Below are positions 1-8,740 of a stretch of 64,000 nt of DNA, piece after piece. Position 1 is the first letter of the stretch. Every line of letters begins with the position of its first letter. Made by a program: the position numbers and the translations under genes. The stretch lies in assembly GCF_016653465.1 (NCBI RefSeq), contig NZ_NHSQ01000052.1:1-64000 (forward strand). The letters run 5' to 3'. The stretch is from Thiocystis minor (GTDB taxonomy: Bacteria; Pseudomonadota; Gammaproteobacteria; Chromatiales; Chromatiaceae). The notes beneath the pieces are model-generated. The model saw nothing but the letters and a program-made list of their open reading frames with translations, was not told where the DNA came from and did not search any database.

Positions 1-2
1 CC

Positions 3-107
3 GGCTTGAAGACGATCTGGCTGGGCATGCAGCGCATCATGGATTTCGCGGCTGGAATCAAATATGCCAAATATGCCAAATATGCCAGGGAGATGCCGGA
101 CACGTAA
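3..107 (+). CDS. C-terminal end of an unidentified ORF, possibly a transposase (cut by window edge)
   Basis: An open frame enters from the left edge and stops at TAA 105-107, giving about 34 residues that begin GLKTIWLGMQRIMDF and end in three KYA-type repeats and REMPDT. The basic and aromatic pattern is reminiscent of the C-terminal tail of IS4-type transposases, but too little is visible to identify it. The repeated KYA comes from a 9-bp tandem duplication, so the tail may be expanded. No catalytic residues fall inside the window. Confidence 0.3.
   Translation, partial: GLKTIWLGMQRIMDFAAGIKYAKYAKYAREMPDT
60..86. repeat. 9-bp tandem repeat, three copies
   Basis: AAATATGCC occurs three times head to tail. 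The unit is a multiple of three, so it adds Lys-Tyr-Ala units to the C-terminus of the partial ORF without shifting frame. This is a typical slippage tract. Confidence 0.8.
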
Positions 108-562
108 AGTTGTGTGTAATGGGATGCGTTCAGTGTCAGTGCTGGCGTGAGAGAAGAGACCGAGGGCTTGATCTACCTCACAAGGTCGATGCCTTCAGGA
201 TGGGTGCAAGCTGCCTCGGTCTCGTGCGATGGGAGCTAACCATCACGAGGTTCAAGATACAAGGATGGGTAGAAGAACGGCCATGGCACGACGCTGACGA
301 TTGGCGCAGAGGCTGATTGGCCGTGAAACCCATCGAACCACTACACTACGCCTGACTGAGGTTTCCCCAAAACTTCGTCTTCCAAGGGTGACGTAGAATG
401 ACGGTCACATAAGGTTGATTTCATCAACTCAACCGAGGCCGCTGGGATCGCCGACTTGCCGTTGGCGCCCACCGCTGGCCTGACGCCCAGCGGGCCGAAT
501 ACAACTCGGCCATCCCAGAGGTCGGCTCTCTCATTTGGCATCAACCCACAGGAACATGCGCC
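108..562. other. Gap without a recognisable gene
   Basis: About 455 bp between the partial ORF and creA. Short open frames exist on both strands, but none has a recognisable motif or a convincing ribosome binding site. A segment near 317-333 reading GGCCGTGAAACCCATCG recurs near 48430. The promoter of creA presumably lies at the right end. I see nothing else. Confidence 0.5.
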
Positions 563-1048
563 ATGCGTAAAACCCTCGTCGCCCTGATCCTCGTCGGTCT
601 CTCCGCGCCGACCGCGGCCGAGCAGATCGGCAGCGTCGCCACCAAGTTCAAATGGATGGGACCGAACGACAAAATCGTCATCGAGGTCTTTCAGGACGAA
701 CTCATCCCCGGTGTCGCCTGTTATCTCAGCCGCGCCAAAACCGGCGGCGTCTCCGGCGCAGTCGGCATCGCCGAGGACACCTCGGATGCCTCGCTCGACT
801 GCGTCCAGATCGGCCCCATCGACTTGCCGGACGATGTGCGCTCGGGCAAGCGCGACGGTGAGGATGTGTTCAAGAAGCGCACCTCGATCCTATTCAAGAC
901 GCTTCAGGTCGTCCGCTTCTACGATGCGCCGCGCCATGCGCTGGTCTATCTGAGCTATAGCGACCGGATCATCGAGGGGTCGCCGAAGAACAGCGTCACG
1001 GCGGTTGCCATCCAACCCTGGACCAAGGCCGCCGCGCCGACCCAGTGA
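563..1048 (+). CDS. creA: CreA family periplasmic protein
   Basis: The 161-residue product begins MRKTLVALILVGLSAPTAAE, a short cleavable signal peptide (about 19 residues), so it is expected in the periplasm. The mature part matches the CreA family: an early GSVATKFKWMGPNDKI segment, VEVFQDELIPGVACYLS-type core, a second cysteine in LDCVQIGPI that could pair with the first, and a conserved HALVYLSYSDRIIEGSPKNS C-terminal block. The biochemical role of CreA proteins is unknown; in enterobacteria creA precedes creBCD, but no creBCD follows here. ATG 563 is chosen because it opens the signal peptide. The gene appears monocistronic, with a 222-bp gap before menB. Confidence 0.85.
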   Translation: MRKTLVALILVGLSAPTAAEQIGSVATKFKWMGPNDKIVIEVFQDELIPGVACYLSRAKTGGVSGAVGIAEDTSDASLDCVQIGPIDLPDDVRSGKRDGEDVFKKRTSILFKTLQVVRFYDAPRHALVYLSYSDRIIEGSPKNSVTAVAIQPWTKAAAPTQ

Positions 1049-1270
1049 ACCCTTACCTGAACCAAGCCTCCCGTGTCAGGGCGGGTCGATGTGTCGCAAG
1101 CCCGGGCTGAGAGCGTCACCGCCCGGATCGGCACCGACCCGGAACCGCCAGGCGAATCGACCGCGACCGTCCCCGCGAACAACGGCGGACACATCGGAAA
1201 CCAATCCTCAATCCAACCCCATTTGCGGATAAAATCCCAAGTCTGCTTTCTATCCCAATGAGGTTTACCG

Positions 1271-2146
1271 GTGGCGCCAGAGAACATGCAACAACCCGCA
1301 GGCCGGCCAGACACCAAGCGCGCGCCGATCGTCTGGGAGACGCCCGCGGCTGACCGCTACCGGGACATCCTCTATCAACAGGCCGAGCGGATCGCGAAGA
1401 TCACCATCAACCGCCCCGAGGTGCGCAACGCCTTTCGCCCCCAGACGGTGCGCGAGCTGATCGACGCCTTTCATCGCGCCCACCTGGACCCCGAGATCGG
1501 GGTCATCGTCCTGACCGGCGCTGGCGATCTGGCCTTCTGCTCGGGCGGCGATCAGCGGATTCGCGGCGACGCGGGTTATCAGGACGAGTCCGGCGTGGAA
1601 CATCTGAACGTGTTGGAACTGCAACGCCAGATCCGCACGCTGCCCAAGCCGGTGGTCGCCATGGTCGCGGGCTATGCGATCGGCGGCGGGCATGTGCTGC
1701 ATCTGATCTGCGACCTGACGATTGCCGCCGACAATGCGCGCTTCGGTCAGACCGGCCCCAGGGTCGGCAGTTTCGACGGCGGTTTCGGGGCCGGTCTCAT
1801 GGCCCGGACCGTGGGGCTCAAGAAGGCCAAGGAAATCTGGTTTCTGTGTCGTCAGTACGATGCCCGCGAGGCGCTCGCCATGGGCCTGGTCAATACCGTC
1901 GTGCCCCTGCGCGAACTGGAGTCCGAGACGGTTGATTGGTGCCGCCAGATGAACCGGCTCTCGCCGACCGCGCTGCGCGTACTCAAGTCGTCCTTCAACG
2001 CCGACACCGACGGGCTGGCCGGGATTCAGGAACTCGCGGGCAACGCCACCGCGCTTTTCTATACCACCGAGGAGGGGCAGGAGGGACGCAATGCCTTTCT
2101 TGAAAAACGCGAGCCCGATTTTCATCGGTTTCCGCGGCGGCCTTGA
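1271..2146 (+). CDS. menB: 1,4-dihydroxy-2-naphthoyl-CoA synthase
   Basis: Crotonase-fold enzyme that closes the second ring of the naphthoquinone by cyclising o-succinylbenzoyl-CoA in menaquinone synthesis. The 291 residues are close to the usual 285. Visible hallmarks are the oxyanion-hole segments [15 protein letters not shown] (about residue 90) and [12 protein letters not shown] (about 135), then [17 protein letters not shown]. The Gly in QTGP is the residue seen in bicarbonate-dependent type I MenB (family knowledge). The start is GTG 1271, seven bases after a GAGG box; ATG 1286 (residue 6) is an alternative. It heads a menaquinone group with menA and menC downstream, separated from them by a toxin remnant. 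menD, menE, menF and menH are not in the window. Confidence 0.93.
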   Translation: MAPENMQQPAGRPDTKRAPIVWETPAADRYRDILYQQAERIAKITINRPEVRNAFRPQTVRELIDAFHRAHLDPEIGVIVLTGAGDLAFCSGGDQRIRGDAGYQDESGVEHLNVLELQRQIRTLPKPVVAMVAGYAIGGGHVLHLICDLTIAADNARFGQTGPRVGSFDGGFGAGLMARTVGLKKAKEIWFLCRQYDAREALAMGLVNTVVPLRELESETVDWCRQMNRLSPTALRVLKSSFNADTDGLAGIQELAGNATALFYTTEEGQEGRNAFLEKREPDFHRFPRRP

Positions 2147-2149
2147 GAC

Positions 2150-2410
2150 TTGCGGCATGTGCTCATGAGTATCGACGACGAGCGAAAATTGTCGGGCGTC
2201 CGGATGACCTTGCTGGATGCCCTGGCCCAGACTGCGGCTCCGGATGTCGATTTCGAGCCGCCGCGAGCAACGGGGCTTGTACGTCCGATGGCGCGCGACG
2301 CACTCATTGCGGCAACCGCGCTGGTGCATGGCATGACCGTGGTCACCCGAAATGTTCCCGACTTCGCACCCACTGGCGTACAGATCCTGAATCCCAGGGC
2401 GGATGCCTGA
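2150..2410 (+). pseudogene. Truncated VapC-type PIN-domain toxin remnant
   Basis: The last 40 residues (ARDALIAATALVHGMTVV followed by TRNVPDF and TGVQILNP) match the C-terminal end of VapC PIN-domain ribonucleases, including the Asp of DALIAATA and the TRN(V)xDF signature. The N-terminal PIN half, with its first acidic residue (normally a DTNVxSE-like motif), is missing; residues 1-45 resemble nothing in the family. No VapB antitoxin precedes it. It sits between menB and menA and probably marks a past insertion and partial deletion of a toxin-antitoxin pair. The start given is only the first ATG of the open frame. Confidence 0.6.
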
Positions 2411-2489
2411 AACCCGGAGCGATGCCGCTCCGGTCCAGGTTCGCCGCGCCTCGCTCGCCGACTCATCAACACCGACCATCGACCGCATC

Positions 2490-3419
2490 ATGACCCATAC
2501 CTCGCAGGCTTGCCTTTCTGTAAAGGCCCCGGAAACGCCCTCGCACTGGACGCGCTGGATTTCCGCCGCGCGCCCCAAGACCTTGCCGCTGACGCTGTCT
2601 CCCGTGATCGCGGGCATCGCGCTCGCCTTTGCCGAGACGGGACAACTGGCCCCGCTGGCGGCGCTCTGCACCCTGCTCGCGGCCATGCTGATCCAGATCG
2701 GGACCAATCTGCATAACGACGCGGCGGACTTCGAGCGCGGCACGGATACCGCCGAACGTCTCGGTCCCCCGCGCGCGACGGCCCAGGGTTGGTTCAGCGC
2801 GCGACAGGTCAAGACCGCCGCGCACCTGACGTTCGCGCTCGCCTTTCTGCTGGGGCTGACCCTGATCGCGCGCGGCGGCTGGCCGATCCTGCTCGTCGGG
2901 TTGACCTCGCTCGCCGCCGGCTATGCCTATACCAGCGGTCCGCGACCCATCGCCTATGGCCCTTTCGGCGAGGTTTTTGTCCTGCTCTTTTTTGGCATGG
3001 CGGCGGTGGGCGGCAGTTATTATCTTCAGACCCTGACTTTCGGCTGGCGGCCGCTATGGCTGGGTTTCGCGCTCGGACTGCCCGCCGCCGCCGTGTTGCT
3101 GGTGAACAACTACCGCGATCTGGAGACCGATCGCGCGGCCGGGCGCCGGACCCTCTGTCATTACCTCGACCGTCCGCGCGCGCGGATTCTGTATATGCTG
3201 CTGCTGCTGGCGCCGGTCCTCGTCCTGCTGACGGCGGATCTCCCCGGCGCTGCTTGGCCGCTGCTCGCCGCCCTGCCGCTGGCCGCGTTCTTGAGTCTCC
3301 AACTCTTTCGCGGTGCCCGTGGCGAGCCGCTCAATGCCCAACTCGCCCGCACGGCGCTCTTTCAGTCCTTGCTCGTCGTGCTGTTGATCGTCGGTTTTCT
3401 GCTCCCTGGATCGCCGTGA
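2490..3419 (+). CDS. menA: 1,4-dihydroxy-2-naphthoate polyprenyltransferase
   Basis: UbiA-superfamily integral membrane prenyltransferase that attaches the polyprenyl tail to dihydroxynaphthoate, giving demethylmenaquinone. The frame opens at 2403, but ATG 2490 (MTHTSQACLS) is preferred because it gives the usual length (309 residues) and avoids overlap with the toxin remnant. The first Mg-diphosphate motif is seen in NLHNDAADFERGTDT (about residue 75) and the second Asp motif in NNYRDLETDRAAGRRT (about 205). Eight to nine hydrophobic segments follow the expected pattern. Its TGA overlaps the GTG start of menC, so the two are translationally coupled. Confidence 0.92.
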   Translation: MTHTSQACLSVKAPETPSHWTRWISAARPKTLPLTLSPVIAGIALAFAETGQLAPLAALCTLLAAMLIQIGTNLHNDAADFERGTDTAERLGPPRATAQGWFSARQVKTAAHLTFALAFLLGLTLIARGGWPILLVGLTSLAAGYAYTSGPRPIAYGPFGEVFVLLFFGMAAVGGSYYLQTLTFGWRPLWLGFALGLPAAAVLLVNNYRDLETDRAAGRRTLCHYLDRPRARILYMLLLLAPVLVLLTADLPGAAWPLLAALPLAAFLSLQLFRGARGEPLNAQLARTALFQSLLVVLLIVGFLLPGSP

Positions 3420-4474
3420 TCGAGCGACTTCAAGTCAGCCCCTATGAATTGCCGCTACACCGCATTTGGGAAAGTGCCCGAGGCGGTTTCGTGTGGCGCA
3501 GGGGCTGGCTGATCCAGGCGAGCGCCGAGGGGCTGCATGGCTATGGCGATTGCGCGCCGCTGCCGGCCGCCGGCACCGAAACGCCCGAGGCGGCCTGGGA
3601 GGCGCTGCGTCAGGCGCAGGCTTGCGCGGCGTCCCGGTCGGCGGAGACCCTGCTGGATGCGTTGGCGCCGGTGTTGGCGGCGGCCCCCGCCGCCCGTTTC
3701 GCCCTCGAATGCGCCCTGCTCGATCTGGCCAGCCGTCGCCGGGGAGTTCCGTTGCGGCACGGACTCTCCGAATGCGCGCGCGACGAGGTTCCGGTGAACG
3801 CCATGCTCGGCCCTCTCGGGACGCTCGCCCCAGCCGATCTCCAGACGGCCTGCGACGCGGGATTCAAGGTCTTGAAGATCAAGGTTGGACTCCAGGATCC
3901 GACCGCCGAACTCAAACATCTGGTCGAACTCGCCCGCCATCTGCCGCCCGGCATCGGGTTGCGGCTCGACGCCAACGGCGCCTGGGAGCTGGACGCGGCC
4001 AGACGCCTGATCGACGGGCTGAACCCACTCCCCATCGAATCGCTCGAAGAACCCCTGCGAGAGCCCGACGCCGACAGGCTGGCGGCGCTTCAGACCGGCG
4101 CGGCCTTTCCATTGGCGCGCGACGAATCGCTGCATGGCCCGTTGCATAGACGGCTCGCGGACCTTGATCCCGCCACGCTCGGCGTGCGGCGCATTGTCCT
4201 CAAACCGGCCGTGGTCGGCGGTCTGGCGCGCACGCTCACGCTGTCGGCACGCGCCAGGGCGGCGGGGGTCGAGGTCGTCGTCACCAGCCTGGTTGAAAGC
4301 GCGGCGGGTCTGTGGCCGACCGCGCAACTGGCCGCCGCCATCGGCAGTCCCATCCCTCACGGACTCGCGACGGCGGACTGGCTGGACGCCGATCTTGGCC
4401 CCGCCCCGCGCCCGCGGCACGGCCAGATCGATCTGCCTCGGACGGCGGGCTCGGGATTCGATCCATCCCCATGA
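3416..4474 (+). CDS. menC: o-Succinylbenzoate synthase
   Basis: Enolase-superfamily dehydratase converting SHCHC to o-succinylbenzoate in menaquinone synthesis. The open frame begins upstream inside menA, but the gene starts at GTG 3416, in a four-base GTGA overlap with the menA stop, giving 352 residues. The superfamily residues are visible in order: the KVLKIKVG lysine pair (about 145), the metal ligands in RLDANGAW, ESLEEPL and ARDESLHG, and the lysine of LKPAVVGGL. Its own stop overlaps the ATG of the next gene (ATGA), so menA, menC and the transpeptidase gene form one tightly packed operon. Confidence 0.92.
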   Translation: MIERLQVSPYELPLHRIWESARGGFVWRRGWLIQASAEGLHGYGDCAPLPAAGTETPEAAWEALRQAQACAASRSAETLLDALAPVLAAAPAARFALECALLDLASRRRGVPLRHGLSECARDEVPVNAMLGPLGTLAPADLQTACDAGFKVLKIKVGLQDPTAELKHLVELARHLPPGIGLRLDANGAWELDAARRLIDGLNPLPIESLEEPLREPDADRLAALQTGAAFPLARDESLHGPLHRRLADLDPATLGVRRIVLKPAVVGGLARTLTLSARARAAGVEVVVTSLVESAAGLWPTAQLAAAIGSPIPHGLATADWLDADLGPAPRPRHGQIDLPRTAGSGFDPSP

Positions 4475-6054
4475 ACGCGAGCCTGGATCCCGAAGTCTGG
4501 TCGGTCCTGCGACTGATCCTGCAGGTCGCTTTTTTCGTGGCCGTGTTCGCGCTGCTCAAATCCATGTATGAGGTCCGCGAAGTCGCCCGATTGCGGCATC
4601 TGGCCAAACCGACGGGCGCCTATCGGATCCCGACGATCATGCTGATCCTGTTGTTTCTCGGTCTCTTGCTCTATCAGGCGACCTGGCAACTGACCGGCGT
4701 CTTTCGGCCTCAGTTCATTACCTTCATGCAATTGCACGACCGGCGCGCGTTCAATCCGGCCCACTGGATTCAACGCGGACGGATTCTCGACCGCCGAGGC
4801 GAGGTGCTCGCCTACAGCGAGGAGATTCTCGGCAAGGTCTACCGGATCTATCCCGACGGGCCGGCGTTCTCGCCGGTGGTCGGCTATACGCAGCCAATGT
4901 TCGGGGCGACCGGGATGGAGGCCGTGGCGACCGTCCATCTGAATGGCGGCACGGCCGTGAGTCTGGAAAACTGGAGCGAATTGGGCCGGCAACTGGTGAT
5001 CCAAGAGAAGCGCCCGCGCGGACAGGATCTGACCCTGACGCTGGACGCCGACCTGCAACGCCTCGCGGTCGAACGGCTCGGCGAGCGCCGGGGCGCGGTG
5101 GTGCTGCTGAATCCGCGCGATGGCGCGGTTCGCGTGCTGGCGAGCGTCCCCTCCTACGATCCCAACCAGATCACCCCAGCGCTCTTTCAGGGCGGCGATC
5201 CCGGCTCGCCCTTGCTGAACCGCGCGACCCAGGGGCTCTATCCGCCGGGCTCCACCTTCAAGATCGCCCTGGCCAGCCTGGCGCTCGAGCAGGGCTTCAC
5301 CGGCACGCTCGACTGCCCGGCGGACGGTTTCACGACCTCCGCTCGCTACCGCCGAATTCGCGATCACGAGTATTACACGGCGCGCAACAACGGCACGGTC
5401 TGGAAGGGGGGCGGGCGGCTGGATCTGACGCGGGCGCTGGCAAAATCGTCCAACGTCTTTTTTGCGCAACTCGGGGTGCGGTACGGTCACGACGCCTTCG
5501 ACGCCATGACCGATCGGTTCCAGCTCAATCGTCAGATCCGGCTCCATGAGAGTCCTTACGGCGTCTGGTCGATGCGCACCGGTCAAGCGCCGCGTCTCGA
5601 TCGCTCGGATCAATACGGTCTGGCGCAAATGTCCATCGGGCAGGGGCGCTTGCTGGTGACGCCGGCCTACATGGCCGTCATGGCGGGCGCGGTCGCCAAC
5701 CAGGGACTGGCGATGACGCCCCGGCTGATCGAAGGCGAGCCGCCCAGACCGCTTGCCCGCTTCATGAGCGAAGCGGTCGCCGGGAAGCTCGCGCCCATGC
5801 TGCGCAAGGTTGTCACGGAGGGGACGGGGCGCGGCATCGACCAGCCGACCCTCGCCATCGCCGGCAAGACCGGCACCGCGCAGAATCCGCAAGGCGATTC
5901 GCACAGTTGGTTCGTCGGTTTCGCCCCCGCCGAGCGTCCGGAGTTGGCGGTCGCCGTGCTGGTCGAACAGGGGGGGTATGGTTCCGCGGTCGCGGCTCCG
6001 ATCGCGCGGGATCTGCTGCTGCGCGCACAGGCGCTTGGGTTGATTCGCGAGTAG
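4471..6054 (+). CDS. Class B penicillin-binding protein (peptidoglycan D,D-transpeptidase)
   Basis: Periplasmic D,D-transpeptidase that cross-links peptidoglycan. The three active-site motifs are present and correctly ordered: PGSTFK (S-x-x-K, about residue 266), SSN (about 330) and KTGT (about 467). ATG 4471 overlaps the menC stop by four bases; the product is 527 residues. The N-terminus is unusual. Two hydrophobic helices (about 12-32 and 52-72) are separated by a short basic loop, whereas FtsI and PBP2 usually have one, and the pedestal region is short, as in mycobacterial PbpA-like proteins. It is not next to mreC, rodA or ftsL/ftsW, so it is probably an accessory enzyme. Its co-transcription with menaquinone genes is unexplained. 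Confidence 0.85.
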   Translation: MNASLDPEVWSVLRLILQVAFFVAVFALLKSMYEVREVARLRHLAKPTGAYRIPTIMLILLFLGLLLYQATWQLTGVFRPQFITFMQLHDRRAFNPAHWIQRGRILDRRGEVLAYSEEILGKVYRIYPDGPAFSPVVGYTQPMFGATGMEAVATVHLNGGTAVSLENWSELGRQLVIQEKRPRGQDLTLTLDADLQRLAVERLGERRGAVVLLNPRDGAVRVLASVPSYDPNQITPALFQGGDPGSPLLNRATQGLYPPGSTFKIALASLALEQGFTGTLDCPADGFTTSARYRRIRDHEYYTARNNGTVWKGGGRLDLTRALAKSSNVFFAQLGVRYGHDAFDAMTDRFQLNRQIRLHESPYGVWSMRTGQAPRLDRSDQYGLAQMSIGQGRLLVTPAYMAVMAGAVANQGLAMTPRLIEGEPPRPLARFMSEAVAGKLAPMLRKVVTEGTGRGIDQPTLAIAGKTGTAQNPQGDSHSWFVGFAPAERPELAVAVLVEQGGYGSAVAAPIARDLLLRAQALGLIRE

Positions 6055-6070
6055 ACGATCTCCGGGTACT

Positions 6071-6307
6071 CTAGGCGCGTACCGACTGCTGATCATGCCG
6101 ACAATGCCGTTTGATGCAACTCATGACATAGTGAACGAGGGTGGCGCCGACGGCGAGGAAGGCAGCGCCCGTGATCGCGGCGCGCGGCAGGGGCGCGATC
6201 ATGGATAGCCCGAGCATCAACCAGGTGACGAAAGCGATGACGCTGGTGATCATGAAGATGACGGCAAAAGTCCAGGCCGGGGGGTTGCACTTAGGGCAAA
6301 GGTTCAT
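6071..6307 (-). CDS. Small two-helix membrane protein, unknown function
   Basis: A 78-residue product begins MNLCPKCNPPAW, a CxxC pair that could bind metal or form a disulfide. Two hydrophobic helices follow (about 13-37 and 43-63), then a Cys/His-rich basic tail (CIKRHCRHDQQ). It lies convergent to the transpeptidase gene. I do not recognise a family. The hydrophobic pattern and compact start favour a real gene over a shadow ORF, but there is no functional evidence. Confidence 0.5.
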   Translation of the reverse strand: MNLCPKCNPPAWTFAVIFMITSVIAFVTWLMLGLSMIAPLPRAAITGAAFLAVGATLVHYVMSCIKRHCRHDQQSVRA

Positions 6308-6334
6308 GCTGGATCACTCTCTTAAGGTTCTGGA

Positions 6335-6562
6335 ATGGAACCCGTCGACGCCATCCCTAGACTGACATGGATGTGGCTCGCGGAAAGGACAGTCAGGCTC
6401 CGCCTGCCTGATGACACCGAATACCGCGTCTGCTCCGACGACCAAGTGTCTGTGCCAACCTGGCCGATTGCTCAAAACGACGCAAAGCACACTGGACGCC
6501 CAGTTAGCTTAGAACTCTTCCCGATGGAAAGCGCATTGAAATGGGTCAATCTCCACAAATAA
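6335..6562 (+). CDS. Hypothetical short protein, uncertain
   Basis: An open frame of 75 residues (MEPVDAIPRLTWMWLAERTV at the start) between the small membrane protein and glycerate kinase. Its base composition is less GC-rich than the neighbouring genes. No domain is recognised and the ribosome binding site is weak. It could be a real small protein of mobile origin or simply an open stretch in a spacer; I lean only slightly to coding. Confidence 0.25.
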   Translation: MEPVDAIPRLTWMWLAERTVRLRLPDDTEYRVCSDDQVSVPTWPIAQNDAKHTGRPVSLELFPMESALKWVNLHK

Positions 6563-6592
6563 AGACGTCCGGCGAGGACCGGCCAAGGTCGC

Positions 6593-7855
6593 ATGACTGA
6601 CTGCGGCGAGTCACGCCAACGGCTCGCGCGGATCCTGGCGGCGGCGCTCCAGTCGGTCGAGGGCCGGGCGGCGGTACGTCGCGCGCTGGCCGCCCGACCG
6701 ATCGCCGAACCGGCCTGGCTCTGCGCCATTGGCAAGGCGGCGGAGTCGATGGCGCTGGGTGCCTGTGACAGCCTGGGCGCAACCTGTGCTGGCGGATTGC
6801 TGATCACCAAGTCCGGACACCTGAACCAGTCCCGGCTCGGGAGCCTTGGGATCGAGTCCCTGGTCGGCGGCCATCCGGTTCCCACCGCCGCCAGCCTGGA
6901 CGCGGGCGCGCGACTGCTCGCCGCGCTCCGGGAGGCACCGACCGATGCCACCCTGCTCTTTCTGCTCTCGGGCGGGGCGTCGAGTCTGGTCGAGGTGCCG
7001 GTTGCGGGGTTCGATCTCGCGGATCTGCAACGTCTGAATCGCTGGTTACTCGGCAGCGGACTGCCCATCGAGGACATGAATCTGGTCCGTAAGTCGGTCT
7101 CGCGGATCAAGGCTGGCGGATTGCTTGGATACCTTGCAGACCGCCCCATCCGACAACTGGCGATCTCCGATGTGCCTGGCGATCGTCCCGGCGTCATCGG
7201 CTCGGGTCTGTTGACGCCCGAGCCGGATCTGGCGCGGCGCGCGCGTCATTTGGATCTCCCCGACTGGCTGGCGGACTGGATCCGGCATGGCTTGATCGAG
7301 CGCGCCAGCGCCGACCGCCTGACTCCGGCGACTCCGCCCGACCGCCCACCCGCCATGGAACTAGTCGCCACCCTGACAACCGCCATGAACGCGGCGCTGG
7401 AGGCCGCCCGGCGGGAAGGCGTGACGGCGTATCGACACGAGTCGCTGGTTCAGGGCGATGCCGTCGAGCGCGGTCGATCGCTGGCCCGTGCCCTGATGGA
7501 GGGTCCGCCCGGCCTGCATCTCTGGGGCGGAGAGACGACCGTGCGTCTGCCGGAATCGCCTGGGCGCGGCGGGCGCAACCAGCACCTGGTCCTGGCGGCG
7601 GCGGTCGAACTCGCGGGCCGGGACGACTGTCTGCTGCTGAGCGCGGGAACCGACGGGACCGACGGACCCACGAACGATGCCGGCGCCCTGGTCGACGGCG
7701 GAACCCTCGGGCGCGCGCAACTGGCGGGCCTCGACGCGCTGGATTGTCTGGAGCGCGCCGATTCGGGGACTTTTCTGGAGGCGAGCGGCGACCTGATCGA
7801 CACCGGACCGACCGGCACCAATGTGATGGACCTGATCCTGGGACTGAAACTGTGA
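6593..7855 (+). CDS. Glycerate 2-kinase (DUF4147/MOFRL family)
   Basis: Phosphorylates D-glycerate to 2-phosphoglycerate, linking photorespiratory or tartronate-derived glycerate to glycolysis. The 420 residues contain the N-terminal DUF4147 Rossmann-like domain (CAIGKAAESMALGA, GGHPVPTAASLDAG, FLLSGGASSLVEVP) and the C-terminal MOFRL domain (LWGGETTVRLP, GGRNQHLVLAAA, LLSAGTDGTDGPTNDAGALVD). Length and motifs match GckA/TtuD-type enzymes. ATG 6593 follows a GGCC-rich leader without a strong ribosome site. The stop codon overlaps the next start (GTGA), so the DUF455 protein is co-translated. Confidence 0.9.
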   Translation: MTDCGESRQRLARILAAALQSVEGRAAVRRALAARPIAEPAWLCAIGKAAESMALGACDSLGATCAGGLLITKSGHLNQSRLGSLGIESLVGGHPVPTAASLDAGARLLAALREAPTDATLLFLLSGGASSLVEVPVAGFDLADLQRLNRWLLGSGLPIEDMNLVRKSVSRIKAGGLLGYLADRPIRQLAISDVPGDRPGVIGSGLLTPEPDLARRARHLDLPDWLADWIRHGLIERASADRLTPATPPDRPPAMELVATLTTAMNAALEAARREGVTAYRHESLVQGDAVERGRSLARALMEGPPGLHLWGGETTVRLPESPGRGGRNQHLVLAAAVELAGRDDCLLLSAGTDGTDGPTNDAGALVDGGTLGRAQLAGLDALDCLERADSGTFLEASGDLIDTGPTGTNVMDLILGLKL

Positions 7856-8718
7856 CCGAAACCCTGAGCGAACCCAGCAGCGGCGGACATCCGACCGCCT
7901 CCCCCGACCGTCGCCCCGACACGCTCTTCGACCTCGCGGCCCGCTGTCTTGGCGAGCCGGATCCCACGCGCAAACAGGCCCTGACGCGGCAGGTCGCGGC
8001 GGACTGGCTGGCCGGTCGGCTGGAAGTGGATGCCACGCGCGCCAGTCCCGTCGCCGAGCGTCCGGGTCGCCCCGCGCGCCTGGAACTGGTCCCACCCCGC
8101 CAGTTGAAGGCCCGCAAGCTGACCAGTCGGGACGGTCGCGCGGCCATGATCCATGCCGTCGTCCATATCGAGTTCAACGCCATCAATCTGGCCTGGGACG
8201 CCGTGCAGCGATTTCGGGCGATGCCGCGCGCCTTTCTGGACGATTGGGTGCGGATCGCCGCCGAGGAGGCCGAACACTTCGGTCTGATGCGCGAGCGACT
8301 TCAGGATCTGGGCTACGACTACGGCGATTTCCCCGCGCATGACGGGCTCTGGGAAATGGCCCGGCGCACCGCGCACGATCCGCTGATTCGCATGGCGCTG
8401 GTGCCGAGGGTGCTGGAAGCGCGCGGCCTGGATGTGACGCCAGGGATGATCCAGCGTTTTCAGGGGGCTGACGATGCCGAGACGGCCGCCCGGCTCGGGG
8501 TGATTCTGAGCGAGGAGGTCGGGCATGTCGCGGCGGGATCGCGCTGGTTCCGTGCCCTCTGCGATCAGCGTCAGCTTGTGCCCGCGCCGACCTATTTCGC
8601 GCTGCTCGACACCTACATGACCGGCGACATTCGCGGCCCGCTCAACCTGGAGGCGCGTCGCCGCGCCGGTTTCGACGCGGACGAACTGGAACGGCTTCAG
8701 ACCTTTGGTCAGCCATGA
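7852..8718 (+). CDS. DUF455 ferritin-like protein
   Basis: A 288-residue member of the DUF455 family (ferritin-like fold, function unknown). The frame opens upstream, but GTG 7852 overlapping the kinase stop is the natural start. Conserved family segments are AMIHAVVHIEFNAINLAWD, IAAEEAEHFGLMRERL and LSEEVGHVAAGSRWF; the Glu and ExxH residues in these helices are those expected to bind a di-metal centre in ferritin-like proteins. Some DUF455 relatives are annotated near tRNA-modifying MiaE, but no substrate can be assigned. Convergent with the next gene, with a 22-bp gap. Confidence 0.82.
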   Translation: MTETLSEPSSGGHPTASPDRRPDTLFDLAARCLGEPDPTRKQALTRQVAADWLAGRLEVDATRASPVAERPGRPARLELVPPRQLKARKLTSRDGRAAMIHAVVHIEFNAINLAWDAVQRFRAMPRAFLDDWVRIAAEEAEHFGLMRERLQDLGYDYGDFPAHDGLWEMARRTAHDPLIRMALVPRVLEARGLDVTPGMIQRFQGADDAETAARLGVILSEEVGHVAAGSRWFRALCDQRQLVPAPTYFALLDTYMTGDIRGPLNLEARRRAGFDADELERLQTFGQP

Positions 8719-8740
8719 CGCCGATTCGATCCTTAGGCGG

